This document shows positions 12,216 through 22,216 of a DNA stretch of 64,000 bases, in pieces. The stretch spans positions 494,068,190 to 494,132,189 of the forward strand of contig CM060990.1 in assembly GCA_030765065.1 (NCBI GenBank), written 5' to 3'. Source of the stretch: Deroplatys truncata (lineage: Eukaryota; Arthropoda; Insecta; Mantodea; Mantidae). Every line of letters starts with the position of its first letter. Position 1 is the first letter of the stretch. A program made the position numbers and the translations under genes. A model generated the notes under the pieces. It was not told the origin of the DNA. It did not search any database and saw only the letters and a list, made by a program, of their open reading frames with translations.

Positions 12216-12480
12216 CGAGCGCTCTCGAAGTTAGCAAGAGCGTTTCTGGTGCGACGAAAACTGCTGCTCTCCTACCAAGTTTGTGAAGATTCTGACATGC
12301 AATGAGTGCTGCTTCCACGAGATATTGAAGAAGCCTTACGTTCGACTCCCCAGCGAGGGAAGTGGCCCGAAGAAAGGCTACATCGCGCACATTTCGTAAA
12401 GCCGCTACGCCACGAAGAAAGTGACGTGATAGTGAAAACTAAGTGCAGTGACAGTTAAAACTGGACAATCACAATATACA

Positions 12481-12830
12481 GGGTTTAAATAAATTACATC
12501 GCACAGATTTTACTGGCAGTAGATGCTTCCTAATCAATCAATTTGAGACAAGAAGCCAATGGTCTACAAAGCCAAGTTACCGAGTAATGTGTATTCAAAT
12601 TAGAGACTGTGATCAATAAATCAAAATCAGAACCTCTATATACGATATATAGTCTGTATTGGAAACGAAGTACAGCTCGTTAGGTGATTAATTAAGCCTG
12701 TCCTTTAACACTCTTGCCCTTACCAAAATCGCTGAAAGTATGGACCTTAGATATGGCTGCACGCCACTGCAACGGATAACAGGTTGTGAGGACGGCTAAA
12801 AAGGCGTAGGAAGATTACGATAGTTGTACT
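12481..12830. other. No recognisable feature
   Basis: Mixed-composition non-coding DNA between the promoter-like block and a tRNA-like sequence. No ORF, repeat or inverted repeat stands out. Confidence 0.5.
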
Positions 12831-12900
12831 ATGGCCGAACGGTTAGGCGGATCGCTGTAAACTAGAATAAGAATGCGAAATCGTGCTCGAATCTGGAATG
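12831..12900 (+). repeat. tRNA-like sequence (degenerate SINE head or tRNA pseudogene)
   Basis: An A-box-like ATGGCCGAACGGTTAGGCGG at 12831-12850 and a degenerate B box GTGCTCGAATCTGG at 12883-12896 are correctly spaced for a Pol III internal promoter. There is no convincing acceptor pairing, so a working tRNA gene is unlikely. Confidence 0.5.
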
Positions 12901-13357
12901 GGTGAACACACTTAGTATCACTCTATCTCCTTTTCCCATTATGGGAACAATGTTATGCTCATCCTTAAACAAAGTACCATCATTCGCAAATCACAAGGCA
13001 TTACTTATTGCTGCGTCTTCTCACATCTAATCCTGGACGGTTGTAAATCGACACCAGGTCGGCAATGTTTTCGGTTGGCAATGTTTGCGTGTGGGGTCAA
13101 TAAGGACAGTGTGAATCTGTTAACCAGGTGGATCAAACCCACTCATCTTTGAACCAAGTAATAGTACGAAGTACTATGAGTCTCCAAAAGAGGCGCTGAG
13201 AATGTGGTAGCATGATACCCCTGGCAGGACACTAACACCAGCATACATTGTTGTTTCTTATTCAAGTCATATCTGCATTTTCCAATGCAGTAACGTCACT
13301 AACGTCTCATTTCCTACTTGCCTTCAGAAACGTGGAGGGATTCTTCTCCCTCCCTGT
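12901..13357. other. No recognisable feature
   Basis: Non-coding. A 65-codon ORF at 12955-13152 has no recognisable similarity and is probably chance. Confidence 0.5.
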
Positions 13358-13648
13358 CGTCCTCCGTGAACTAGTGGTACCGTGCTAGCCTCTAGTTCCC
13401 AAGGTCGCGGGTTCAAACCCGGCGGAGGGCGATGGATTTTTTCGGGCGTAAAAATCATTAGCATGGCTTCCTTTGGAAGGGAAGTAAAGCCGGTGGTCCC
13501 GTGTCATAGATTTACGGCACGTAAAAAAACCTCAAGCCTGATAAAGGGGCCTCTGAGCAAAATTACCGGTGTTTCACGCCCAATATAGAATGGGACGCTA
13601 AGGACCATAGTAGTTAAAGAGCGTCCATAAATAAAACTCTTTTTTTTT
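13358..13648 (+). repeat. tRNA-derived SINE, near full length (family A)
   Basis: Head at 13361-13430 folds like a tRNA: acceptor CCTCCG pairs with CGGAGG, the A-box is TGAACTAGTGGTACC, and the T-arm/B-box is GGGTTCAAACC at 13410-13420. A unique body of about 200 bases follows and the copy ends at a Pol III-style T9 terminator near 13640-13648. The body reappears in reverse complement at 39613-39822, so it is a repeated family. The plus copy has about 21 extra bases (around 13536-13557) absent from the other. Confidence 0.85.
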
Positions 13649-14342
13649 CCCTCCCTCGCCTTAAAGGCGATAGCTGTGTTCTTGATTATTTTTAAGTCAC
13701 GGTTTGGGTGCTGTGAAGATGAGGATTGTGTTATTGTGGGTACTTAACCTCGGCTACGACCCTATCTCAGCGAGGGGCGATGAGTGATAAATAAGCTACC
13801 GAAATTTCTCACTATTTGTTTATTAAGCTTTTGCATAATATTGGTGTATTTATATTACAATACTTAGCATTGTGTCTTTGCAACCATTGTAAACCCATTG
13901 CGTACTTATTCTTATTTTTCAGTGACACTGGCTATCCTTGATTACGTTTAATTCCCTTTCGGAAGGTTTTCAGGCGCATTTAAATTCTACCTACCAATAA
14001 CCTTTTCACGGTACAAGAATCTTCTAGAACATTCTGTAGCGTAGTTACGCTCCCTTATGCATGAGCGAATTTGGCGTCCCCATTAGCCAGATAATGATTT
14101 CCTAACATTTCTTCACGCCTCTGTTGTACTTTGTGTAACTTCTACTGCCTTAGGCTACATTCCTTGCGTATACGGCTTCTTTCCTTGTGCATTTCTACGC
14201 TGTTTTAAATACATATGAAATATTACATTATCACGTTATCATAGCTCATTTATCATTTATTAAAATTGTAATTACTTGACATTTACTATTTATCTAATTC
14301 TGATTTTTTTGATATGGTGGTGGGCCAATTTCAGATGCCCTG
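13649..14342. other. No recognisable gene
   Basis: AT-rich non-coding DNA with short ORFs only. It could include the 3' LTR of the minus-strand Gypsy element further right, but no second LTR copy supports this. Confidence 0.4.
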
Positions 14343-14395
14343 CTACTATGAAGTCGTCGGTGCGATTAGCTTATCCATCGACGAATTCATAGTAG
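14343..14395. repeat. Long hairpin, 17-bp arms
   Basis: Left arm 14343-14359 (CTACTATGAAGTCGTCG) and right arm 14379-14395 are reverse complements with one mismatch, separated by a 19-base loop. Function unknown; no terminator-like T run follows. Confidence 0.8.
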
Positions 14396-14639
14396 TGAGC
14401 TCCCGTTAAATGTAAAATTTATTTTATGCTATTTACTTTTATTTCGCCCTAATTATTTGCTATCCGCTCGGCGCTTATATCTTTTCAATTGTTACGCCGG
14501 TAATGGATTTTAATGGTGTGGTGTTGTATTATTGGTTACAAGAAATTTATATACACATATAAATATACCCTTGGAAGATAATCCTACATTTTATATACCG
14601 CGTGAATCTTCTCATCCTGTGGATTGGCAACTAGTCAAC

Positions 14640-14668
14640 CCTGCATTTTACAGACGATGCGAAATGCA
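14640..14668. repeat. Short perfect inverted repeat
   Basis: CCTGCATTT and AAATGCAGG form a perfect 9-bp stem about 60 bases upstream of a tRNA-like sequence. It may be part of a SINE or MITE but no larger unit was recognised. Confidence 0.55.
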
Positions 14669-14727
14669 GGTGCTGACACCGCATTTACCAGCCTGCTGAT
14701 TAAGGCTACGGTGGGGGCCGTTGTTAA

Positions 14728-14800
14728 CGCACTCTTGTAGTGCAATGGTTAACAAGCTGGAATGTCAGAGTGAAGGTCGGAAGTTCAAATGACGCCTGCT
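14728..14800 (+). repeat. tRNA-like SINE head (family B)
   Basis: An A-box-like TTGTAGTGCAATGGTTAAC and a B-box-like GTCGGAAGTTCAAATGAC are spaced as in a tRNA-derived Pol III promoter. The core resembles the minus-strand sequence at 16355-16425 (shared TAGYGCA, TGAAGGTC and GTTCAAAT), which suggests one family in opposite orientations. Confidence 0.5.
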
Positions 14801-14934
14801 AACAAATAAGTTTTTTATTCATTTTTGTTCATGTTTGGAGAACGTTCTAGCAAATCATAATTTCTTTCCGAATGCACTAGTAAGTGGATTTGCCTATTAA
14901 TACTTAGTTCCAGCCGTTCGTGCTCACTGTGGAA

Positions 14935-15970
14935 CAATGTTTTCGATAGAGAGTATCTGGACATGCTATTAGTATACGGGGAAGCGCAGCAGAATGCAAC
15001 GGAGGCACGTCGTCTGCACCAGCAGAGAACACTTCCTACAGATCACACGTCATTGTGAGTTGCGAACCGCCTTCTGGAATCAGCAACAGTGCACAGGACG
15101 TCACATCCACGAATAGATCACAATGTCTGTGATCAAGCAACGGCGGGTCGTGTTACTATGTCATTCAGCATTCGTATTGTAGTACGAGGGACATTCACAG
15201 GCATTTCAATATTAGCCAATCGTCCGCGTGGAGAATACTACATTATGCAAAGTTTCACCCTTACCATCTTCAACTGCAGCCGGACCATGGACGGAGAGTG
15301 GCGTTCGCTAGGTGGATCGTACGACAAACTGAGCAAGATCCACATTTTTTGGCATCTGTGTTATTTACAGACGAAGCAGGGTTCCACAACACAGGCTATG
15401 TAAATCGCCACAACATGCATTGCTGGAGCACTGTAAACCCACTTTGGATGCGAGCGGCGGCCTTACAAGTCCGATAGAGGTTTAAACGTTCAGGCTGGTA
15501 TATTCGGCTATAATCTAAATTATAGCCAACTCACTGGGAATCGCTATATCCACTTCCTACAACAGCTGCCTACTCTATTGGATGAAGTGCCGTTGCAGAA
15601 CCGACTAGGTATGTGGTACCAACATGATGGGGCGCCAGCTCATTCGGCCCGTCGTGTAACGGCTTATCTCGATGGCACCTAATCTGAACGATGGATGGGA
15701 CGGCATGGACCAATAGGGTGGTCAGCACGCTCACCAGATCTAACTCCATCAGATTTCTTTTTATGGGGTATCTTAAAGATATCGCGTACCAGAAACAGCC
15801 AATGACCCCTCAACAGCTCAAGGAACGCATCATCTTAGCTTGCCGTGACATCACACCGGCCATGTTGCGGCGGGTTAGGCTGGCGATGAGACTGAGATCT
15901 TGCATCCGCCGGCATGGGGCCAGTTCGAACACCTATTACAACCAAAATTGTAAACGTTTATCTGTGTGAT
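14935..15970 (+). pseudogene. Tc1/mariner-superfamily transposase (DUF4817-type), degenerate
   Basis: A DDE transposase that would cut and paste its own element. The N-terminal part near 14955-15060 reads YGEAQQNATEARRLHQQRT, matching the region typical of arthropod DUF4817-type transposases. The catalytic part follows in broken frames: LQTKQGSTTQAM and, in another frame, TDEAGFHNTGYVNRHNMHCW (first Asp region, about 15371-15430), LTGNRYIHFLQQLP, MWYQHDGAPAHSARRV (second Asp, near 15612-15657) and RSPDLTPSDFFLWG (third Asp, about 15730-15770). ITPAMLRRV closes the match. Numerous stops and frameshifts. No terminal inverted repeats were identified, so element ends are unknown. Confidence 0.8.
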
Positions 15971-16354
15971 GGTCCGGCATGTCGTAGTCACTGTTAAATG
16001 CACTACTTTGGGAACCAGAGGTGTTCATAACGATCATAATATGGGCTTGCAAACTTATCTAGTTTCTATGTACGTACTGCATTTTGTAAACTATCAGAAC
16101 AGTTTATTGGCTTTCTTTTGTATGAAAGAATAGCTTTAAATAGCAAAATATTATTTAATGTTGCCTTATGTTTGTAAGCTATAATTACAATGTTAAATGC
16201 ATTCATTTACAATTTTCATTAAAGCATATTCTAAAAAGTAACAATTTGTGTTTTAATGAAATTCTCATAATTAAACTAATTAAGTGAAATGACACTTCCA
16301 TGCCAAACTACCAGTTCTCGTTAAATTTACTAAACATAAAAAGTATCTTCAAGT
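15971..16354. other. No recognisable feature
   Basis: AT-rich non-coding DNA directly after the transposase pseudogene; possibly its 3' flank. Confidence 0.5.
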
Positions 16355-16425
16355 GGCAGTATTTGAACCTGGGACCTTCACCATTGAAGGCCAACGCGCA
16401 CACTTCTGCGCTACGAGTGCAAGTC
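16355..16425 (-). repeat. tRNA-like SINE head (family B), minus strand
   Basis: Read on the minus strand it gives ACTCGTAGCGCAGAAGTG (A-box region) and, about 35 bases on, GTCCCAGGTTCAAATAC (B box). The layout and several words match the plus-strand copy at 14728-14800. Confidence 0.5.
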
Positions 16426-17448
16426 ACTGCAGGCACAGCGGTGCAAAGCAGTAATTTCAGCCGAAAATGGTACGACGCGATGCAGTACAGTGTTTACGGC
16501 ATAGCCAGTACAACGCTGGGACTGCATATCGCAATCTGCAGACTGAAAACTCACCCGGTATATAAAACCCTCAATACCTTTATTTCTTCTGGTTGCATTT
16601 TCTTCTTTATAGTCTTTTGTTCAACTCTGGTTATTTATACTTAATGAAAATTAGCATGCCTAATGGGCATTGGCGATTATGTTGGTTACCCTGAGTAACT
16701 ACCGGGTCAATGGTTCATTTCCCTTAACCTTGTGGTTAATTGCTACGCACACGTCATTTTCCAGCACATCACTGAATTTACACTATTTCACAACTTATTA
16801 CCTACCTACTTAACTTAATGACATTTTCTTATAGTTATTTTCTATGTGAGTAAGTTTCATTCTTGGTTTTCATGTTTGTTATCTATTTGCGTTAAAAGTT
16901 ATTCATGTTACTATTTTAGAATGTTGTACACGTCTATGGTTGCAATAGACATTATGTTTGTTAGTGCGCATTCACTTCTTTGACAATTACTTTTCCTGTT
17001 CTACCTGAACGTGGATATCCATTTTTTTTTACCCTTTTACCCAAGTTATTTGGATGCATTATTCCTTAATAATTAAATTTGAAAGTTTGTTTATTTCCAA
17101 GACACTATCCCCCTTTCCAGTTAATTTATTCCTTTCCCTGCATTTTTTATGACTATTCTATTTATTTGCTAGCTTCTTCCATCTTTCTTTAATGATATTT
17201 CCATTTCACTCTGACACAGGACTTAGCGTTACGCAATAGATGTTAGGCTTTACATGATTTATTTGACGTTATTTTCTATAAATGGCTTTAAGAATATGTT
17301 ATAGTGACCTATGGTTTTCCCACTTTTGAGTTCCCTGAGCTCGTAAGCTAAATTCCCAAATTGCTTTAAGATCTCGCAGGACCTTTCCATTGTTCTTCCA
17401 TTTTAGCATTCCTTTTGTTTATTGCTGACGAAATTGGAGGTGTTCTTA
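16426..17448. other. No recognisable gene
   Basis: Non-coding, T-rich DNA. It would be the place for the 3' end and LTR of the minus-strand Gypsy element, but no LTR pair or polypurine tract could be established. Confidence 0.4.
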
Positions 17449-18400
17449 CTAATACTTTTTCCCGTATTTTCGGTCTCCATTTGTTGTTTTATCTCTTTTA
17501 CTTCCTTTTTCACTCTTCTGCGCGTTTCTTAATTCTTTGGAATGCCTTATTTTATTGTGTTCCGCTTCTGCGTCACTAACTTTTAACGTTCCAGGAATGT
17601 TTCTCATTATCGGTTCTGGTTCTTTTCCCCAACTGGAGGGTCGTAGGTGGGTATCCTGTAAAGGTGTTTGGTCCATCATTGAATATATGTTCAATATATG
17701 TACAGCATATGGGCCAAGAGGTATGACTACATAAAATCCGAAAATAAATTGATAGCTCACGCATAATCCTTTCGCAGGGGTTGCTCTCTGTTTGGTATAG
17801 TGAGTTGTATAGTTTTATCCCTGCTTCGTGTAACTTATTTTAGAAGGTTTTTCCCTTATGAACCGATGTTTTCTGCCGAAATGGCGTCCATTTTCCCATA
17901 ATTCGGTACGTAATTCTTTACAATTTTGTCAGCGCAGATGACGCTCGATAATTTCTTTATCGGGTATATTTTCACGAATTTTGTATACATGTCCGCCATG
18001 ACAAATTCATATTTCAGTCCTCCTCTACCTTGTGGCTATGGGCCGTCGCTGTCTATCGCTACCAAGACATTAGGTTTATCTTGAATGATCAGTTGTATCG
18101 GAACGTTAAACTTTACGTTCATAGGCTTATTCTTTTGACGTGTCTCGCAAGCGGCTATTACTTTCCTAGCTTTGAGCCTTGGGATATAATTATCCTGGAT
18201 TGCAAGGCTCGTTCTTTCGCTTCCGGCGTGTATCATGGCCGTGTGATATGATTTTATAACTAAGTTCTCAAGACTCGATGGAATGTATGGCCATTCCATT
18301 ACATTCCTCCCTTGGATTTTATATATGACATCATCTTTTATCCCAATGGTTCCGGTGGTGTTTACACCTATTTCCGGCAATTTTTCATAAATTTTGCTTG
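17449..18400 (-). pseudogene. Second Gypsy element: integrase, internally deleted
   Basis: Integrase of a minus-strand Gypsy element related to the one at 6.4-12.0 kb. The HHCC zinc module lies at about 18120-18270 (SYHTAMIHAGSERTSLAI, then AACETRQKNKP, so the second-to-last Cys context is altered). The core begins VLVAIDSDGP with the first catalytic Asp, then continues near 17885-18035 with YEFVMADMYTKFVKIYPIKK. The segment with the second Asp and the Glu is missing, probably deleted around 17770-17880. The C-terminal barrel-like part at 17449-17760 contains VIPLGPYAVHILNIYS and HLRPSSWGKEPEP, typical of Gypsy integrase ends. Confidence 0.75.
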
Positions 18401-19520
18401 GTTTGTCGTCTTTTTCTGCAGGTCAATGATTTTCAACTCAGCTGTGAGCTCTTTGCTTACAGAGAAGTCCATACAAATTACAGCTACCTCTCTCTGTTTG
18501 TCAAACGTTCGGGGACGCTTCTACCGCAGGGGTTCTGGACAGAATGTGACTAAAGATATTTTCACTCCCAGGTATATGCTTTATCTCCACATCTTAAGAT
18601 GTAATTTTGTGTGTGTATCTTGAGATTTTCGGGCTTGTGAGTTTGCAGTTTTGAATGAAAGACTCACGTGGTGTAATATGTTTATTGTATACGTAATGCC
18701 TGAACGTTTGAAGGCATAGTATATCGCAGATAGTTCTTTCTCAATTATTCCACTTATTGCTTCAGCTTTTGACAATGCGCAGGAGCATGTGGAGATCACG
18801 TGCATTCCTCCGTTCTCATCTCTTTGTGTTAGTATGCCAACGAAAGCTATATTTGAGGCATCACAGTATATTTCAAAAGCGGCGTTCATGTCTGGTCGCT
18901 CCAGTAATATTGATTTAGCAAATAACTTATCTACATTTTCGAAGGCTTTCTGTTCGCACTCGATCCATTTCCATCGAATGTTTTGCTTCATTAGTGCCCT
19001 TAACGGCTCAAATTCCTTCGTGTAATTACACGTGAAGCGTGCCTTATATTGCAGCATACCTAATATTCTCCTTAGCTGTTTCGCATATCGCGGTATATTT
19101 TGAATTGCTTCTATCCTAGCGGGTTCTGGTGATACTCCCGCATCGGAAATCATGAATCCGAGGAATTTAACCTCCGTGGCAAAGAATTTTGTCTTATCTA
19201 GGTTTATGGCCATGGCACATTCCTTTAGCATTGTAAGTGCCATTCTGCTGTGCTGTAGGTGTTCTGGTGTCAGTGTCGTGTATTAGGCAATCATCAATAT
19301 GTTGTGCCATAAAATGTTCATGTTTATCCCCCAAAATTTCGTTCATAACTCTTAAAGCGGCACTATTACTTATCCTCACCCCAATAGGACATCTCCTGTA
19401 TCGGAAAATTTATTTAATCGTAATCTATTATCCGTAAGTCGCCATTTTGTTTCTTCACGATGCAAAGCGGGATCAAATATGGGGAATTAGATGGTTCTAT
19501 TATATCATCTTTCAACATTT
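18401..19520 (-). pseudogene. Second Gypsy element: RT and RNase H, degenerate
   Basis: Minus-strand RT opens at about 19500 with IIEPSNSPYLIPLCIVKKQ, the fingers motif. The palm DLTxxFWQ portion is then missing, and the frame resumes with VRISNSAALRVMNEILG and AQHIDDCLI (the Y-x-D-D box with I in place of Y) at about 19250-19380. The ORF 18581-19243 gives KFLGFMISDAGVSPEPARI, RWKWIECEQKAFENVDKLFA and the RNase H core FEIYCDASNIAFVGILTQRD, with an intact CDAS Asp here. IIEKELSAIYYAF supplies the conserved Glu. Domain order and wording match the plus-strand element at about 40-50 percent, so the two belong to one lineage but are not recent copies. Confidence 0.82.
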
Positions 19521-20410
19521 TATCTATTGCTTTGTCTACCCTCTTCCTGCAAATGTATAGGAATAGCCCTACTTTTATATCTATTTGGCTCTACCTCTCC
19601 AATTTCACATTGATATTCATAGACATTACACAACCCGATTTTATCCTAAAATATCTCCATATTATCATATAGGATTTCAGAGTTCATCTTTTTACTGTTC
19701 GTTTAATATTTGGACAGCCCTTACTGCGCGGCCTATGACTGCGAGTGTTTTAAGGTCGAAACCTGTCCTTTACTATGGGCTGTTCGCTGTGTTCTCCGTA
19801 AGTATGTAGGCTCTATTGTCTATAAACAATCGCCTCTTTGTCTGCCCTGTCATTATTAGCGCGAGCTTCTACACCTGTTTCTTCCTCATAAAAAACAAGT
19901 CATCATCGATTATATCATCTTCACTATTCTCACTTATCACATCAAACACCTTTTTTACGCGCAGTTAATTTCTCCACAAAGAACCTCGATTTTTATATTT
20001 CCTCCTCAATCTCTGAGCTTCCTATCTCTACTTCAGTTGCTTTGACAAAAGGAATAATCGCGCTTTCAGGTGTTAGCACTCTTAGATTTTGCCTTTTAAA
20101 ATCTACTTTAGCCCTAGTTGCAGTAAGGAAGTATGTTCCGATTATTAGTTAGCTGTTAACCTTGGCACAATTAATGCTACAATGTCTATTTGTATTACTT
20201 GCAATTTGGTACTTAGCAACACTTGATGGCGAATCGCAACCTTGCTCCTCCCTATAGCTAAAACGCAGTATATAGACACTGGCAATGTTTGTAATTTAAA
20301 TCCTTGAGATTTTAGATTATTAAATGTTCTTGGCTACAAACTGTCACATTGGATCCCGCATCAATGATTACATACTACGTTACATTGTTGAATTGTTGAT
20401 AGAAATGGCA
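19521..20410 (-). pseudogene. Second Gypsy element: protease and linker
   Basis: Read on the minus strand, about 20300-20395 gives VIIDAGSNVTVCSQ, the aspartic protease active-site loop (D-A-G instead of D-S/T-G). The rest of the protease and the linker to RT run down to about 19520 in several frames with stops. The protease sits between gag (right) and RT (left) as expected for Gypsy on this strand. Confidence 0.6.
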
Positions 20411-20832
20411 ATTCGCGGAGCTTCTACTATTCTTCTACCTTATCCCCGATTTTATTTTCTGTGTTTTTGTCACTCTTTAGCAACCCATTACTATTTTCTA
20501 TCTCACTTATATCATTTCGGACTTTAGTCGTCTATCATACTCAGAGCACATTCAGGAGACTCAGGGCAGCGTGCACCATGTTGGAGTAAATTGCTACGGT
20601 AGTAACGTTTACTAAAAAAAGTCCGTACTAAGTAGATTGCTATGGGAGCAATTTACACCGGAATTAACGTTGGAGAGCTTAATTACAATTTACTCTTTTA
20701 GTTACGACTATGGAAGTAAGAGCTTACTTCCAGAGGTATTGTTTTGCTTGCGCGATTTACTTGACGCGATCATGAATACGGTTATGTGCGACAGAAAAAA
20801 GCGGGGGAAACATCAGCGAAAGAGATAAATGT

Positions 20833-21177
20833 TTGTTGGTAGAGATAAAGAAAATCTATTTAAACAATATGTGTAAAAAAAAAAGTGTTATAAAGAAGCT
20901 GGAAGAGAAATGCTGGAAAGTCGTGACGAACGAGTTTAATGCTTCGAGCGACGGGAAACGCACTCAAGAGCAGCTTAAAATTCTGGAAATAATGTTTCTA
21001 AGCTTCATTTTGCATCGCAGATCACTTGCATGTCGATGGAGAAATACCCCTTCCGATTTCGGAAAAGTTCACCATATTCACGGATGGTCACAAAATAGTA
21101 ACATGCGTGCAGTCAATTCCATCCACAATGTGTGGGAAATCCGCAATAGTGAAGAAGAATTGCCTTTTATTTTTTGA
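20833..21177 (+). CDS. Myb/SANT-like DNA-binding domain protein of the Harbinger-like element, truncated
   Basis: A 114-codon ORF whose first half matches the Myb/SANT-like (trihelix-type) domain found in the accessory protein of PIF/Harbinger transposons and in related host factors. Key signature: LEEKCWKVVTNEFNASSDGK followed by RTQEQLKILE, that is W-x-x-V-x-x-E-F-N ... R-T-x-E-Q-L-K. In the transposons this protein binds the element ends and helps the transposase enter the nucleus. The second half (from about residue 55) reads as out-of-frame sequence, and the ORF probably derives from a frameshifted longer gene. No transposase partner remains in the element. Confidence 0.6.
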   Translation: MLVEIKKIYLNNMCKKKSVIKKLEEKCWKVVTNEFNASSDGKRTQEQLKILEIMFLSFILHRRSLACRWRNTPSDFGKVHHIHGWSQNSNMRAVNSIHNVWEIRNSEEELPFIF

Positions 21178-21300
21178 ACACTCATATATATTTATGTGTG
21201 TAGATATGTACCTTGCTTTTAACCTCAAAAGTGCTCTAACAGCGCGGTGAAATACATGATCAGCAGAGTCATGGTGAATGTTTATTTATAAGATCGCCTG

Positions 21301-21607
21301 TAATGCCGGGATTACGATGAACTTTACTTAACGTGACATGAAGTATTACTGTAATGTAAAATAAAGGTATAATTGGCATGCACTTAACGTCATGGGAATG
21401 ACTTTTGACTGATAGTTCTTTTATTACCTCGAGCTAGTGCTTCACACGATTGTTCTAATTACCATGTGACATCAGACTTGACGTAACGGGAAGGGAAAGG
21501 TTGACACTGCCAAACTCTAAGTTACATCGCGTTAAGTCAGTCCTAAATATCATTTAATACAGTGTTAAACTGTCACGTTACGTTAAATTCATCGTAATGC
21601 CGGCTTA
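21301..21607. mobile_element. MITE-like inverted-repeat element nested in the Harbinger-like element
   Basis: Arms of about 36 bases at 21301-21338 and 21571-21607 are inverted copies (GCCGGGATTACGATGAAC... against its reverse complement, both running on to TAACGTGACA). They flank about 230 bases with no coding potential. The size and structure fit a MITE. No convincing target duplication was identified. Confidence 0.65.
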
Positions 21608-22216
21608 GGTATCTGAAATGTACCGGTACAAAACACTCGTAAGACGCATAACAATAATTGCAGTTTGGGTTATAGAGCTGAATTCCTGTCCCAGTTTTGT
21701 TGTAAATGCTCTCCAGGCAGGTTAAAAAGGCATGTAAAAGATTCTTTCCTATAACCGAAACGTTCGTTGAACTCACTCTCTGTATAAATATCATATAGTT
21801 CTCGCATCCACTATAGCATTCCCATTTTCATCGAGATCATCAACGTAAGCCAAGTAATCGCTGTTTTCTTCACCGAGATCACTGTAATCTAAGTAATACA
21901 TGAACACGTCAAAATATCTTCCTCCAAATAAGATACGGTATTCTAGTTCAATCCACAGGTTAGTTACTCCATCCAGGTCGCAAGAGTAAATTCTAACCTA
22001 TATTTGTGCTCTATTTAATTCCATAGTAACATACTACATGACGGTGCTCTCCGACATTTAATTCTGCGGTAATTTAATCCGGGAGTATCTGGAAGGAGTA
22101 AAATGCTTTGGAAGTAGGTTACTCTTGTATGGAAGTCACCGAGTGTTGACTTGAATAGTAGTTTACTACTAAAGTAGAGCTTACTCTAGGTTGGTTCACG
22201 CCGTCCTCAGTGACCC

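Larger units (their letters stand above)
11986..12480 (+). promoter_or_regulatory. Orphan heat-shock-type promoter block (HSE + TATA + 5'UTR-like DNA)
   Basis: A GC- and CpG-rich island about 0.45-0.5 kb long set in AT-rich DNA. It has the geometry of an arthropod hsp70-type promoter: a perfect four-unit heat-shock element at 12167-12186, a TATATAAG box 21 bases further on, and an expected start around 12235-12245. Some 230 bases follow with long-5'UTR character, turning A-rich with repeated GTGA/AACT words near 12420-12470. No hsp70 start or any other coding frame follows in the next kilobase. What is seen is the motif array; assignment to hsp70 specifically is inference. An LTR or captured promoter inside a DNA transposon are alternatives. 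Confidence 0.6.
20555..22216. mobile_element. PIF/Harbinger-like DNA transposon remnant nested in the Gypsy element
   Basis: About 1.66 kb bounded by imperfect terminal inverted repeats. The left end (GACTCAGGGCAGCGTGCACC at 20558 onward) matches the reverse complement of the right end (near 22160-22215), both continuing into GAGTAA, CTAC and AGTAA words. Gypsy protease lies to its left and Gypsy gag to its right, so the element inserted into the retrotransposon. It encodes a Myb/SANT-like domain protein but no transposase, so it is internally deleted. No clean 3-bp target duplication was found, so exact ends are approximate and the superfamily call rests mainly on the Myb-like ORF. Confidence 0.6.

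Noticed and set aside
12145..12390. Minus-strand ORFs across the heat-shock-type block
   Set aside because: GC-rich DNA lacks stops by composition; no domain recognised and the plus strand carries promoter motifs.
12481..13400. Heat-shock protein coding sequence downstream of the HSE/TATA block
   Set aside because: Looked for in all forward frames; no hsp70, small-hsp or other recognisable start was found.
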